A DNA stretch of 64,000 nucleotides from Flaccisagitta enflata (Eukaryota; Chaetognatha; Sagittoidea; Aphragmophora), in assembly GCA_965153355.1 (NCBI GenBank), contig OZ231128.1, positions 12,276,001 to 12,340,000 of the forward strand, written 5' to 3'. This document shows positions 1 to 11,440 of this stretch, in pieces; position 1 is the first letter of the stretch, and every line of letters starts with the position of its first letter. Position numbers and translations under genes: made by a program. The notes beneath the pieces were generated by a model that was given only the letters and a program-made list of their open reading frames with translations, had not been told where the DNA came from and made no database searches.

Positions 1-135
1 CATCCGTGTTAACCCTTTCGATGTTAAGGGTGGTTTTTGCATTACTGCTCCTGCCAAAATGCTTGGGTTATCCTTTTTTATCACTGCCCCTGCCCACCCG
101 CACGCGACTTCGGTAGCCGTGTATCCAGCCTTGTT
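1..135 (-). mobile_element. rolling-circle-like short repeat (family A), end fragment
   Basis: It contains CCTGCCCACCCGCACGCGACT, then GCCGTGTATCCAGCCTTGTT, the reverse complement of the start of family A elements (AAGGCCGGATACACGGC...). The hairpin end is not present before the window edge. Confidence 0.6.
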
Positions 136-233
136 AAAACAAGATCCGTGACATAAATTTTTTTCTAACGCGATGTTTACGGTTTCTATTCCTTTTTCAA
201 TGAGGACGCATCTGTTAGGCATCTCTTGCCCTT

Positions 234-312
234 GTTTTTAGATGCGTCCACGCATCTCTATAAGAGGCTTTGTCCGTCCGTCCGTCCGTCGGTCGGTTGG
301 TCGGTCGGTCCG
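234..312 (-). mobile_element. rolling-circle-like repeat, AGATGCG hairpin subfamily, truncated
   Basis: TTTTTAGATGCG-TCCA-CGCATCTC followed by TATAAGAGGCTTTGTCC and a CCGT/CGGT tetranucleotide core. The stem AGATGCG/CGCATCT is perfect. The other end is missing or diverged. Confidence 0.65.
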
Positions 313-490
313 TGGTGATCGAGTTGAGAATGATGAAAATGCATAGAATCTTGGAAATATCTCAAATTATTGCATCATTCCACAAGGTTGATGCAATATT
401 GCATCATTCTTAACAAGCTAAGCCGCAAGTGGACGCATCGTTGTACCCCTGGGGTACTTGTTTGACATGATTTCCTGATTTGCTTTCTAG

Positions 491-614
491 ATCGAGTCAA
501 GAGTTGACAATGAGTTTGGATCGGCGTTCTTACTCAATGGGCTCTGGTCAAACCAAGCCCAAATTGTGGTTGGATCAGCACGGAAGATCAAATAGCGATA
601 GCGTGGATGAACAA
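491..614 (+). CDS. aminergic GPCR exon: third intracellular loop (partial gene)
   Basis: Exon of 124 bp bounded by a pyrimidine-rich TTTCTAG acceptor and a CAA|GTGAGG donor. One leading base plus 41 codons give a hydrophilic Ser/Arg/Asp-rich peptide (SSQELTMSLDRRSYSMG..., ending DSVDEQ), as expected for the long third cytoplasmic loop of biogenic-amine receptors. It ends in phase 0 and the TM6 exon at 11142 starts in phase 0, so the two join in frame. TM1-TM5 must lie left of the window. The assignment to the receptor rests on phase, strand and composition, not on a conserved motif; another small exon could lie in between. Confidence 0.55.
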
Positions 615-636
615 GTGAGGGATGATAAAAAATAAG

Positions 637-733
<97 letters not shown>

Positions 734-985
734 CTTGTTTTTGTTCTTGTTGTTGTTGTCGCTATTTCGGTTTTATTGAAGGAGTTGGTGGTGTTGTTAT
801 TGTTGCTGTTGTTGCCGTTTTGGTTCGGGTTTTGTTTAAGGAGTAGTGCTGATGTTGTCGCTGTTGTTATTATTGCTTTTGTTGTTGTTCTTAATACTGT
901 TGCAGTTGTAGCAGTTGTTGTTGTTGCTGTTGCTGTTGTTGCGGTTGCTGTTGTTGTTGTTGTTGTTGTTGTTGAGACTGCTTTG
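637..985. repeat. TTG trinucleotide array, perfect then degenerate
   Basis: (TTG)n is perfect from about 637 to 733 and degenerate to 985. It starts about 22 bp after the loop-exon donor. All frames are open through it, which creates spurious poly-Thr, poly-Cys and poly-Val reading frames. Confidence 0.97.
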
Positions 986-1330
986 TTGTACAGCGTTTCC
1001 CTGGAACCGATCAAAAGTGTGCGTTATAGTGAAGCAGCTTCATTGTCAATGTAGAAGTAACTGATGAATCTTTGTCATTTCAGGACTCACTGCCCCTGCC
1101 CTCCAATAAACAACGAAATGGGCCGCATGTCCAGCCCTCATTTTCAAATTCTCGCTTGAATCCTGCAGACGAAAACGAATGACGGCGAAAAACGCAGCGC
1201 AGACTGCAGCGCAAGTTTTGAGACGGAAGAAAAACGCAGCGCAAGCTGTGAGACAGAAGTAACCCTCACATCACGGAATGGCAAACGTAAAAAGGGCAAG
1301 GATGCGGTATGTTCCTCATTATTTTCTATT

Positions 1331-1541
1331 TTTTAGTCGCGTGCTACGCGACTCTACACCCCGCTTTGTCGGTCCGTCTGTCCGTCCGTTGGTCCGTCCA
1401 TCTGTCTGTCCGTCACACTTTTCTTTGTATGGTTTTTTGCGGTCTATGGCCTCACTGCTCCTCCCCAAGTGATCAAGTGACCTCAAATACGGCCCCTGCC
1501 CACCCGCACACGACTGGGGTAGCCGTGTATCCGGCCTTGTT
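1331..1541 (-). mobile_element. rolling-circle-like short element, family A, complete
   Basis: Runs from TTTTAGTCGCGTGCTACGCG (hairpin AGTCGCGT/ACGCGACT) through a CCGT/CTGT core to CCGTGTATCCGGCCTTGT. No terminal inverted repeats in the usual sense and no coding capacity. Confidence 0.82.
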
Positions 1542-1794
1542 TTTTTTTTTCAACCCTAAGGGTTGATCTCGAACTTTTTTATGTACGCTTAAAACGGATG
1601 GCAAGAAACCAACAATTTTCATCCATTATACGCGGATTTTCGTTATTGCTAATATAGAAATTTATAGAAAATGATTTGAGAAGACCAAGATTTTATTCCC
1701 GTTAAAGGTGGGCGGGATTTAGTCGGGATTACGTCTGATAAACTGTTCTGATAAAATTGAGAAATGAACTTCAGAGATGGCTTAGTTGACGGAC

Positions 1795-1991
<197 letters not shown>

Positions 1992-2029
1992 ACAAAGACG
2001 GACTACTGACTTTTTGTGTGCGTGAGATT

Positions 2030-2350
2030 TTTAGTTGCGGATACGCAACTCTATAAGAGGCTTTGTCCGTCCGTTGGTCTGTCTGTTCATTATACATGAG
2101 TCGAAAAGTGAAAAAACGCGCGTTTTAAATGCTTTTTAGGTGCGACAAAGCACCTCTATAACTGGCTGTGTCCGTCTGTCTGTCTGTCTGTCGGTTGGTA
2201 ACGCATTCGTTCGACGATCCACACGTCGCACCTTATTGGCCTACTTGGCCTTGTTTTAGATATGTGTGTTGGAGGGGGAGGGCATAGGGTGTTGTTAGTG
2301 GGAGTTGGATGCCCCTGCCCACCCGTCCGTGACGGTATAGCGACCCCGCG
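2030..2350 (-). mobile_element. rolling-circle-like element, family C, interrupted by family H
   Basis: Begins TTTTTAGTTGCG-GATA-CGCAACT with CTATAAGAGGCTTTGTCC, then CGCGCGTTTTA. After the insertion at 2136-2252 it resumes with GTGTGTTGGAGG...CCCCTGCCCACCCGTCC and GCGACCCCGCGTTAC. An uninterrupted version of the same internal part is seen at 13876-14030. Confidence 0.7.
2136..2252 (-). mobile_element. short rolling-circle-like element, family H, complete, nested
   Basis: 117 bp: TTAGGTGC-GACAAA-GCACCT hairpin end, a CTGT tetranucleotide core, and the end GCACCTTATTGGCCTACTTG followed by GCCTT. An inverted second copy lies at 49935-50054. It is inserted within a family C element. Confidence 0.8.
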
Positions 2351-2682
2351 TTACGTCTTACCTAAGAAGAGTTGTTGATAGGACTCGATTAGTTCTTCTG
2401 CTAATAGGTGTGACGTCTGTGACGATAGTGATAGACTTGTTGTCTTAAAAGCTATGTGGGTGTGATGACGGAAATAGACTGGTGTTGTCTTGAAAGCTTT
2501 GTGGGCGTCAATAAGTAATCAAGTCCAATTCGAATAAGTGATTGTTTTTTTTTTGTCTCTCCCTTAATTGAAAATCTGCAATGAAGAGGCGAAGATTTGA
2601 TGAGAGCCATTAATTGCACTCAACCTGATTGTTGTGGAACTAGATTTTTGGGTTTATTAGTGAAGTATGGCTATGACATGTG

Positions 2683-3380
2683 CAACAACAGGTCGCCCAA
2701 GGGCAATATGTGGTCAGCGATACCCGTTGCCCTGCTTTGAGTGATTGTGAGTTGGAGTGATGAGAAGAAGGGCAGCGGCCCCAAAGGGGACAAAGTCCTG
2801 TAGAACACAGGGGGACTTTCGTTTGTCCTGCCTGAAGAAGTGGATGAGATGTTATAGAGGGCTGACTGAAGGCCTTCAAGAGCCTAAACTGAGGTCTAAG
2901 AAGGCCGATGTAAGGCCTGAGAATGCAATTGGAAGCTTGAGAGGGCTGACTTGAGACCTGAGAGAGCTAAATTAAGGCTTGAAGGTCAGAGGATTGATTT
3001 GAAGCCTGAGAGCAATAAATTGAGGCTTAGATGGCTGAATTGAGGCCTGAGAGGCCTGGTTTGAGGCCTGGTTTGAGGCCTGAGAATTTGGATTTGAGGC
3101 TTGAGAGGCCAGGTTTGAGGCCTGAGAGGCCAGGTTTGAGGCCTGAGAGGTTGGATTTGAGGCCTGAGAGGCCAGATTTGAGGCTTGAGAGGCTGGATTT
3201 GAGGCCTTAGAGGCCAGATTTGAGGCCAGAGAGGCCAGATTTGAGGCATGAGAGGCCAGATTTGAGGCCTGAGAGGCCTGATAAGAGGGGGGGGACGAAC
3301 AAACGAACGGACGGACGAATGAACAAAAGTCCCTTTGTGTTCTACAGGACTTTGTCCCCTTCCGGGCCGCTGCCCAAAAA
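2683..3380 (+). mobile_element. VNTR-bearing element, family D, complete
   Basis: Starts CAGGTCGCCCAAGGGCAA, then a GGTCAGCGATACCCG block and GGGCAGCGGCCCCAAAGG, GACAAAGTCCTGTAGAACAC. About 380 bp of a 20-22-bp VNTR (GAGGCCTGAGAGGCCAGATT type) follow. The inverted copy of the AAAGTCC..GTGTTCTACAGGAC block then closes it with GGCCGCTGCCCAAAAA. A GGGC-CGCT-GCCC-type hairpin precedes the A run. Confidence 0.75.
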
Positions 3381-3522
3381 GTGAAAAATATAGTTACAAA
3401 ATACTATGGCTTTTTTAATGTAAGGTGCATGATTTGCCCATGGAAGATCAGCTAGCTGAATTTGCAATCATTTACTAGAATCTTTCTTAATGCATAACAG
3501 CGAATGTAAACTCTTTTTCTAG

Positions 3523-3882
3523 GCAGCGGCCCTGAACGGCTCTATGATCTATGCTTTCACATATGCGGAAATTTCTACTCTTTCTCCTTCTCCTTCACTC
3601 CCCCCCCTCAACTTCAGACCAATATACCAGCCTCGAGGCCTATATCCAGCCCTGAAATTAGTAATTTTTTTCAGCGGGTCGGTCGGGCCCGCTTTCCCCA
3701 ATTTTTGCGGGCCCAACAGGAAGACAGCGGGCCCGACTGAAATATAGTTATTCCAAGCTTTCTGTTGTCATAAGCCTATGTAAACACACTGCTACAACAC
3801 TGCAGTGAATCTCTCGATCTATGCAAACTATTTCCTAATAAATGGAAAGAATCATGCAAAGAGGTTCACCGTCCCTCTATGT

Positions 3883-3914
<32 letters not shown>

Positions 3915-3970
3915 TTGTGTGTGTGTGTTGTGTGTTGTGTGTGTGCGTTTGTGCGTTTGTGCGTGTGTGT

Positions 3971-4003
<33 letters not shown>

Positions 4004-4700
4004 AGTATGGAAATGGCTGTATGCATTGGGTAAAGCAAGAAATTTTTAATCATCGAGTTCCAAATGAAACCATTTTAAACAATCATAATAATATTAATAT
4101 GTGCATTCAAAATGAATGTGCATCACAATCGCTGAATTTCCTCTGACATTAAGCAGCTGAGAAGTGTTTCCAGTAGAAAAAAAACTTTGGTATTGCTATT
4201 CTTCTGTTTGATATCAATTTTACCTCTGAACAAAATGACAGTTCGCCATAAGAATACAAGAATGTAAGGTGGATCAAATTATGATTCAAGGACGTTAAGC
4301 AAAATTGTGCGGGCCCGTCGGGCCCGCAGCTAGTTTAATTTGCGGGCCCGATGGCTAATTTGCGGGCCTCGGGCCCGCGGGCCCGCTCTATTTGAGACCC
4401 AAATCCCAGTCTTTAGGCTCAAATCCCTGCCTTGAAGCCTTGAAGCCAAAATCACATCTTTGAGGCCCACATCCTTGCCTCAAGGAATTTGGGCCTCAAG
4501 AATGGGATTTGGGTCTTAAAACTAGGTTATGGGCCTCGAGGCCGAGTTATGGGCCAAGAGGTTGGGGAGAAGGGGTTACAGAGGAGCAGGAAGAGAAATT
4601 TCCGCTCATGTCAAAGCGAAAGTCATCGGACCCTTTGGGGCTGCTGCCCTGCTCTCTCCCTCAACTACAATCATAACCTACTTAAGCAGAGCACAGGTGC
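3523..4700. mobile_element. family D subtype, split by a GC-rich inverted-repeat insertion (about 3670-4390)
   Basis: Left end GGCAGCGGCCCTGAACGG with CTATGCTTTCACATATGCGG; right end mirrored (CGCTCATGTCAAAGCGAAAG...TTTGGGGCTGCTGCC). The VNTR is of the GGCCTCAAGGCTGGGATTTG kind. It is interrupted by a segment whose ends are repeats of GCGGGCCCG in both orientations and whose middle holds GT and CT microsatellites (3883-4003). The inserted piece resembles a short hAT or foldback, but I could not find a target duplication. Confidence 0.5.
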
Positions 4701-4844
4701 CGCTGTCCATCTAAGGCTTTTGCGAATATTTTTTTTGCGCGAAAACGTTGTAGGTCATTTACAAGAATCTATCTCTATCTCTTTCGAAGGCTTAAGAAGA
4801 AAATGACATTCTCATAAACAAGGTGAAGAGATGTCCAATAGCTA

Positions 4845-5463
4845 CAGTACCTTCCAAGCAAACCCGGCTAAAACTGGAAGATTAATTTTTGTTACTTTAA
4901 TTTTTTTTCCCAAACTTCACTTTTTATATCTAACTTAATTAAAAGATATTTGATTCCTTGAACATATTTGGCTGTCAAAAAAAAATAATTTATGAAATCA
5001 AAGTGCATGAAGACATCAATATGGAGTGTTCTAGCCCAGACCATCGGATTCAGCAGAAAATTTTACCTATCCTAGACTACAAGAACAGCTCAATCAGACA
5101 ATTATTTCAGGTTTTACAGCTATTTCAAGTTTTTAAGGACAATTGTCTCAACTTAATTTAGGACAATTGTCCTTAAAAACTTTAAATGGCTATAAAACCT
5201 AAAATAATAGTCTGCTTGAGCTGTTCTTGTAATCTAGGATAGGTAAAATTTTCTGCTGAATCTTTTGATCTGAGTTAGAACACTCCATATTGATGTCTTC
5301 ATGCACTTTGATTTCACGAGTTATTTTTTTTGACAGCCAAATATGTTCAAGGAATTAAGTATCTTCATATTAAATTAGAAACCAAAAATGAAGTTTGGAA
5401 AATGAAATTAAAGTAACATAACTTAATCCTCCAGTTTTAGCCGGGTTTGCTCGGAAGGTACTG
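4845..5463. mobile_element. Tc1/mariner-like foldback MITE
   Basis: Near-perfect palindrome of about 619 bp. Left end CAGTACCTTCCAAGCAAACC, right end its inverse (GGTTTGCTCGGAAGGTACTG with one difference). Both sides are flanked by TA (4843-4844 and 5464-5465). The arms run to the centre near 5155, leaving almost no loop. CAGT ends plus a TA duplication are typical of Tc1/mariner-derived elements; there is no coding capacity. Confidence 0.85.
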
Positions 5464-6432
5464 TACGTCCTCTTTAGATGTATAGACAGTCAGTGGACAA
5501 AACATAAAAGGTATATATATAATACCATTAGTTTGGATCCAACATACTGATAGTAAATAAAATATTGTATGAAATAACTAGAGGTTGAAATTACACCTAG
5601 CTGTATTGATACAAAATTTCAGTATTGCAGCCAGCTGTAATTCTAACAACCAGTTGTTGCATACAACATTTTGTTTGTTACAGTAGCGCTCATGGAATGC
5701 GAAGAAAATGGCTTGAGTAGCCCCACCCGGCGCTTTTTCCTTCCCAATATAACTAAAAAAGAGTAAACAGCCCTCAGAATGTCACGGGCATTCGAATTGG
5801 AGCAGCGGTAGTTATAGTTAAAGAAAAATGTGTAAAAAACAGAGAGTACATGGGTCAGACACCCCTAACTTTGTTAGCTCATATTTTCGAAACGAATTGA
5901 CCTCAACTTGGGCTCATTTTAAAGAGTAGACGCAGCTCTTTAAAATGAGCCCAAGTTGAGGTTATTAGCTCAAACCGTTTAGAAGCAGCATTGCTCCAAA
6001 GTAGATGTAATTTTGAGCAAAGATGGATTTCACTCACCCAACTTTGCAAGCTTATATCTTCTAGACGAATTGAGCTAATAATCTCAACTTGGGCTCATTT
6101 TAAAGAGCTGCGTCTTCTCTTCAAAATCAGCCCAAGTTGAGGTCATTAGCTCAATTCGTTTGGAAGCAGCCTTGCTCCAAAGTTGATGTTAGTTTGAGCA
6201 AAACAGATTTCACTCATGCAACTTTGCATGCTTATTTCTTCTAAATTAATTGAGCTGATGACCTCAACTCAAGCTCCTTTTAAAGAGCAGACGCAGCTCT
6301 TCAATATGAGCACAAGTTGAGGTCATTAGCCCAATTTGTTTGAAAGCGACATTGCGTCAAAGTTGAGGTAAATTCAAGTTAAAAATAGATTTCACCCACT
6401 AGTTGGTTTGTAGCTACCAAAATGTGGATGCG

Positions 6433-6775
<343 letters not shown>

Positions 6776-7043
6776 ATGTGTGCGTGTGCGCAAAAACACT
6801 TACACATGTACAAGCACTTACACAAAAGCACCAACAGACCAACCAACAGACTGTCTGACCAAAATAGTAGCCTTAAGGGTATAACTAAGAAACAAGCTGA
6901 AGACACTGGTTCTGTATGTGCATGTTTGCTTTCTCATGCATTTTCCAGAAGATTCATCAATGCCAATGGCGGAGAAAGAGAACTAGGATTCTTCGCACAC
7001 CCCGCCGGAATCACGCCATCAAATCGAGATTCTACCACTAATC

Positions 7044-7364
7044 ATGCTACAAAATGTTTTGATGCAAAAAGATGTTGTAGAATGTATGATCAGAGAGCAA
7101 ATAACCGGCACGATGGCTGTAGCTTTCTTAAGTGCGATAGTTGCAGCATCAGGGGGTAAGGTTGCAAATTATTTTCTGAACGCTGGGAATGTCAGTGAGC
7201 AAAGGAGGGCAGTAGCAAAAAAGATGGCGGAAGCTGAAAAAAGGCACCAAGACGCACTGAAATTAAAGAAAGAGGAATTTACCCTGATGACAAAGTTACC
7301 ATTCACTTTACTATTTTTTCTCAGGTCAATGCTTGTGTTTATTTTTTTGTACTTAAATGTGTAA
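7044..7364 (+). CDS. unrecognised protein segment inside the long-TIR transposon
   Basis: Open segment starting MLQNVLMQKDVVECMIREQI, then a small hydrophobic stretch TGTMAVAFLSAIVAASGGKV and a charged coil QRRAVAKKMAEAEKRHQDA. Composition looks coding (mixed charges, no low complexity) up to about 7280; after that it turns AT-rich and may be intron. The frame is also open upstream to 6988. No family recognised. It could be an exon of the transposon's own gene or a captured host piece. Confidence 0.4.
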   Translation: MLQNVLMQKDVVECMIREQITGTMAVAFLSAIVAASGGKVANYFLNAGNVSEQRRAVAKKMAEAEKRHQDALKLKKEEFTLMTKLPFTLLFFLRSMLVFIFLYLNV

Positions 7365-7477
7365 ACTTACATGAGAAAACTGATCAGTCATTGTCAAATG
7401 ACAAACATGCTAAGAGATTGAAGGAAATTTGATTCTGATGAGACTAAAAAGTGAAAAAAATATCGACAATCATTTCA

Positions 7478-7636
7478 GTAACTGATTATTGAAAATTTTA
7501 AATTTGCATAAAAAATCCAAATATCATTAAAATAAGAACATAGCGCCCTCAGTTTGGGTTTTAGGAATCGCGCTATGTTCTTGTTTTGTTGATATTTTGA
7601 TTTTATATGCAAATCTAAAATTTTCAATGAGCCATG
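7478..7636. repeat. small nested palindrome within the long-TIR element
   Basis: ATTGAAAATTTTAAATTTGC on the left pairs with its near inverse GCAAATCTAAAATTTTCAAT on the right. In the centre AAGAACATAGCG pairs with CGCTATGTTCTT. This is a small foldback insertion of about 160 bp. Confidence 0.7.
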
Positions 7637-7855
7637 GTATATTGACAAAAGAAGTTTTCTATTGTATTTCGCATAGTTTTTCAGCTGTAAAATGAAGGAT
7701 TGGGGTTTAAAACTGGCATATGCAAGTCAATTCATGCAAAATATGGCTGTTGACAGTTTAATTAAAAATATAAAAACAAAAATTGTCATTAAATTTCATT
7801 TTGTAAATTTCATGACTTTTCTAGCTCGGGTAGCAAATTCTATGGTAATTTTCAG

Positions 7856-8071
7856 TGCGTCCCAAACCCTTGCGTCTTACAATGGGATGAAAAAAGAATG
7901 GAACGCTATGGTGAGGAGCAAATAAGAATGCCGATGGTTGTCTCTGGAGACAAAAGCCCTCCAAAAATGCTGGGATCATATGAACTGAACAATGGAAAAG
8001 CCGCGACAATCAAAGAAACTGTAGTAAAAGAAGCAGTCATGAGGGATTGGGAAGGAAGATGGGCAAGCTAA
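7856..8071 (+). CDS. unrecognised protein segment, candidate terminal exon in the long-TIR transposon
   Basis: After an AATTTTCAG acceptor, 71 codons to TAA: CVPNPCVLQWDEKRMERYGE, EQIRMPMVVSGDKSPPKMLG, SYELNNGKAATIKETVVKEA and VMRDWEGRWAS. Balanced, charged, non-repetitive composition argues for real or recently real coding. Not recognised. Same strand as the segments at 7044, 8300 and 8947, which suggests a multi-exon gene carried by the element. Confidence 0.4.
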   Translation, partial: CVPNPCVLQWDEKRMERYGEEQIRMPMVVSGDKSPPKMLGSYELNNGKAATIKETVVKEAVMRDWEGRWAS

Positions 8072-8299
8072 GCCGGCAATTACTTTGTGGGACACTACAA
8101 ACACAAACAGTGGTAATAAAGTTCATTGTCAGTTACTTTGAAGTTTTGTGTTGAGTGTGTAAAAACTAAAAATCAATATCTAAGAGTGAAAGAACAAAGC
8201 AAAAACAATATCAAATATTTTCAAATAACAAACAGTAGTACCATGATTGATCTGTTTCTTCTAATTCCAAAATTTGGCTGCGGCCCTTAACATATCTAA

Positions 8300-8506
8300 G
8301 GGATACTTGATGGTGCTGGAGTTTTGGTTAAGGCCTGGTATGGTTTCAAGGTTACCGGGATTGGATGTGCAAAACACGTTTGCAAACTGTTGGAGAATGC
8401 CCTTTTCCGAGTCCAGTTTGGGCCAACAATCTCACCTGAGGAGTCTTTTGCGAAATGTCTGAAGTCTTGGTTCAAGGAGAGCGAAAAGGACTACAGAAAG
8501 GTTTGA
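8300..8506 (+). CDS. unrecognised protein segment in the long-TIR transposon
   Basis: Open from just after a stop at 8297 to TGA at 8504-8506: GILDGAGVLVKAWYGFKVTG, then CAKHVCKLLENALFRVQFGP and a charged end FKESEKDYRKV. No start codon of its own, so probably an exon or a remnant. No family recognised. Confidence 0.35.
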   Translation, partial: GILDGAGVLVKAWYGFKVTGIGCAKHVCKLLENALFRVQFGPTISPEESFAKCLKSWFKESEKDYRKV

Positions 8507-8846
8507 TCTATGTGCATTAGTAAGGATGTTGTCTGTCCTAAATTTGCAATATCATTTAGCTTTTGGCCTTAATCCATAAATGTTACCCATGCGTGACCAA
8601 CATACCAAGTCTTACAGTTGTGTGCAAAAAAATGATGCGGGGTCACAAACTCGTTGCGGATGGGTGGGCAGGGGCATCCAACTCCCATCCATAGTCCACC
8701 CCCTCCCCCACCAACTCTCATACCCAAAAAGTATCTGAAACCCTCGATTTCCCACTTTTCGATTTGTGTGTTACAGACCGATGGACAGACCAATGGACCG
8801 ATGGGCTCATGGATGGACAAAGCCTTCAATAGAATTGTGTGTCCAC

Positions 8847-8889
8847 ACACACACACAAACGCGGACACACACATTCACACACAAATTCA

Positions 8890-8946
<57 letters not shown>
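8847..8946. repeat. CA microsatellite
   Basis: (CA)n of about 100 bp immediately upstream of the coding-like segment 8947-9298. Confidence 0.95.
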
Positions 8947-8948
<2 letters not shown>

Positions 8949-9298
8949 CAAGCTATTACAAAAAACAGATTGCGCAAAGAACCGCTTTAATCTCTAGATT
9001 AGTACCACAGTCATGGCATTTCTTCGGCACTCTTCAAATAGAAACCGACTGGTTGAGCGAGCCAGTCTCTACTTGGGCGAACAATCTAGCTTACCAGAAA
9101 TTTTACAAGTTTGCTCACGATCTGCCGATCTCAAATGATAGTACTGAGAGAATGATAAAAAGAACAAGCGACTACTTGAATTTTTGCGCAAAAAACAAGG
9201 ATGATTTTCAGGCCGTATTGAGTGTTGCTGGGCAGGTAATTGAGCGCGTACCAAGCCAAAGCATAAAAGCAGCATTAGTGAAGGGTGAAGGCATATAA
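8947..9298 (+). CDS. transposase-like C-terminal fragment (NDSTER motif)
   Basis: Open to TAA at 9296-9298. The body reads LVPQSWHFFGTLQIETDWLS, then VSTWANNLAYQKFYKFAHDL, PISNDSTERMIKRTSDYLNF and NKDDFQAVLSVAGQVIERVP. The N-D-x-x-E-R sequence before a helix is reminiscent of the N(D)xAER region near the last catalytic acid of several DDE transposases, such as IS66-like ones, but that is analogy only. It sits just inside the right arm, where the end of an autonomous element's gene would be. Its start is hidden behind a CA microsatellite; LVPQ follows an AG that could be an acceptor. Confidence 0.45.
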
Positions 9299-10658
9299 TG
9301 AATGATTTTAGTCCGTATCTTTAGCCTCTGTTGCCTCGTATTTTTGGCCTTTTGGCTTTTATATCCTTGCGTATTAAGATCTTAGAATTTGGCAATGTTC
9401 TAACATTATATTAGAATTTTGTAATATTTTGTTTCAGAATTACATTGAATTTCGTAATATTTTTGTTTTAGAATTATATTAGAATTTTGTAATATTTTGT
9501 TTTAGAATTATATTAGAATTCCGCAATATTTTGTTCAAGAATTTCTCACTGTTTCATTATTGAATTAGTTTCGAATTTTGCAATATATCTATATGATGAA
9601 ATCAAGATTTCATAAAAAAGATTAAAGTTAAACTGAAAGCTTGTCTCATTTTCTTCTTAATTGCCATCGCTCAAGGGATTTTTGGTATGGGTCGAGGCAA
9701 CCTCAGCTGTGGACAGCAGCCAACAATCTTAAAAAGTGACTTTGATGGATGTATAGACTGACAGCCTGATGGACCGACAGACCGACTGACCAGCTAAAGA
9801 GTGTATGTAATTTTTGTGTCCCTGACTAAAAATGTAGGTGGGAAATGATGAAATTCAGTGAATCAATACACTACTAAATTGGTACCTAGGTTAGTCACAC
9901 ACTCGTTATTTGATATCTTAAGGCAGTTCTTCTCAACTGCCCCAGGCCAAATTCTCAAAAATTGTTTCACATCACAGTCTAGAGCCATCCTGTATCCAAA
10001 CTAAGGCGATTAGCTCAATTCGTTTAGAAGATATAAGCTTGCAAAGTTGCATAAGTGAAATACATTTTTTGCTCAAACTTACATCAACTTTGGAGCAATG
10101 CTTCTTCCAAACGAATTGAGCTAGTAACCTCAACTTGGGCTTATTTTAAAGAGCTGCGTCTACACTTAAAAATGAGCCCAAATTGAGGTCATTGGCTCAA
10201 TTCGTTTGGAAAATATGAGCTAACAAAGTTAGGGGTGTCTGACCCATGGATTCTCTGTTTTTTCTTCATTTTTCTTCAACTACCGCTGCTCCAATTTGAA
10301 TGCCCTTGACATTCTGAGGCCTGTTTACTCTTTTTTAGTTATATTGGAAAGGAAAAAGCGCCGGGTGGGGCTACTCAAGCCATTTTCTTCGCATTCCATG
10401 AGCGCTATTGTTACAGCCAATTATAATTTGAGCAGCTGATTGTTGCATACAATATTTTGTTCATAAGCAGTATATTGGATCAAAGCAAATAGTATGATAT
10501 ATGTACCTATAGATAGTGTTTTGTCCGCTGACTGTAGGGGGATTATAAGGAGATAAAGAAATGAAGAGAAAACCTTGAAAAATCGCGTTTTGAAAATTTG
10601 GCATTGGATCTTTGGACACAATGACAGACCCTCTTATAGAGATGCGAGGACACATCTA

Positions 10659-11074
10659 AACAAGCCCAAGAGGGCAACAGTCGCGTGCGTCAGGAAATGA
10701 CAAACAAAAGGCCGCGCAATATGTATTGATACAATGTCGATCGGTGTCGATACGATATCGATACAATATCGATACGATACGATACCCAAAATACCTTAAA
10801 ATACCCAAAAAATACCCCAAAATGCCAAAAAATACCAAAAAGTACCCAAAAATATCCTAAAGTACCCAAAGTACCCGGAACAACTTAAGTACCCTAAAGT
10901 ACCCTGAAATACCCTAGAGTACCTTAAATTACCTGAAAAAAACTTAAAAAGTCATAATTTCAAAAATGTGACGGACGGACGGACCGACGGACGGACGGAC
11001 CGACCGACGGACCGACGGACCGACGGACCTACCGACCTACACGGCAAGGTGTAGAGTCGCGTGCACGCGACTAA
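10659..11074 (+). mobile_element. rolling-circle-like element, family A, complete, with TACCCAAAA minisatellite
   Basis: Starts AACAAGCCCAAGAGGGCAAC and AGTCGCGTGCG, carries ATCGATACGATAC-type and TACCCAAAA repeats, then GACGGACC tetranucleotides. It ends in the perfect palindrome AGTCGCGTGCACGCGACT followed by AAAAA. It lies 68 bp before the TM6 exon. Confidence 0.8.
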
Positions 11075-11141
11075 AAAGAGTGTATTCAGTCAATAATAGA
11101 CAATAACGACAAAAATAATGATAGCCATAATCTTGTTCCAG

Positions 11142-11268
11142 GTGAACGAGCATCGGGCGATCAGAACATTGGGACTTATCATGGGTGTGTTCATCGGTTG
11201 CTGGCTCCCATTTTTCATTCTTAATGCAATTCTACCCTGGAATCCCGAATTCTTTCTTTGTTTGCCAG
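11142..11268 (+). CDS. aminergic GPCR exon: transmembrane helix 6
   Basis: Acceptor GTTCCAG| followed by 42 codons and one spare base before CCAG|GTGAAT. The peptide [20 protein letters not shown] then continues [13 protein letters not shown]. This is the classic TM6 of class-A amine receptors: basic residues and RTLG at the cytoplasmic end, then the CWLPFF toggle-switch motif. Of the families I know it most resembles dopamine D1-like receptors ([12 protein letters not shown]). The end encodes extracellular loop 3. The donor lies in the first of seven 26-bp tandem copies. Reading on past it meets a TGA two units later, so only the first donor keeps TM6 and TM7 joined in frame. Confidence 0.93.
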
Positions 11269-11440
11269 GTGAATGTTCTTTATTTGTTTGCCAGGTGAAT
11301 GTTCTTTCTTTGTTTGCCAGGTGAAAGCACTTTCTTTGTCTGCCAGGTGAATATTCTTTCTTTGTTTGCTAAGTGAATGTTCTTTCTTTGTTTGCCAGGT
11401 GAATGTTCTTTCTTTGTTTGCCAGGTGAATGTTTTCTGAG
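11250..11440 (+). repeat. 26-bp tandem repeat carrying a splice donor in each unit
   Basis: Seven units of about 26 bp, consensus TTTCTTTGTTTGCCAGGTGAA. CCAG (or CTAAG) falls at 11265, 11291, 11317, 11343, 11369, 11395 and 11421, exactly 26 bp apart. Six units keep CAG|GTGAA, a plausible 5' splice site. The first is the donor of the TM6 exon, so the array looks like an amplification of the exon end and intron start. Confidence 0.93.

Noticed and set aside
487-1054. Poly-Thr, poly-Cys and poly-Val open frames
   Set aside because: Translation of a TTG trinucleotide array in an intron; composition is pure repeat.
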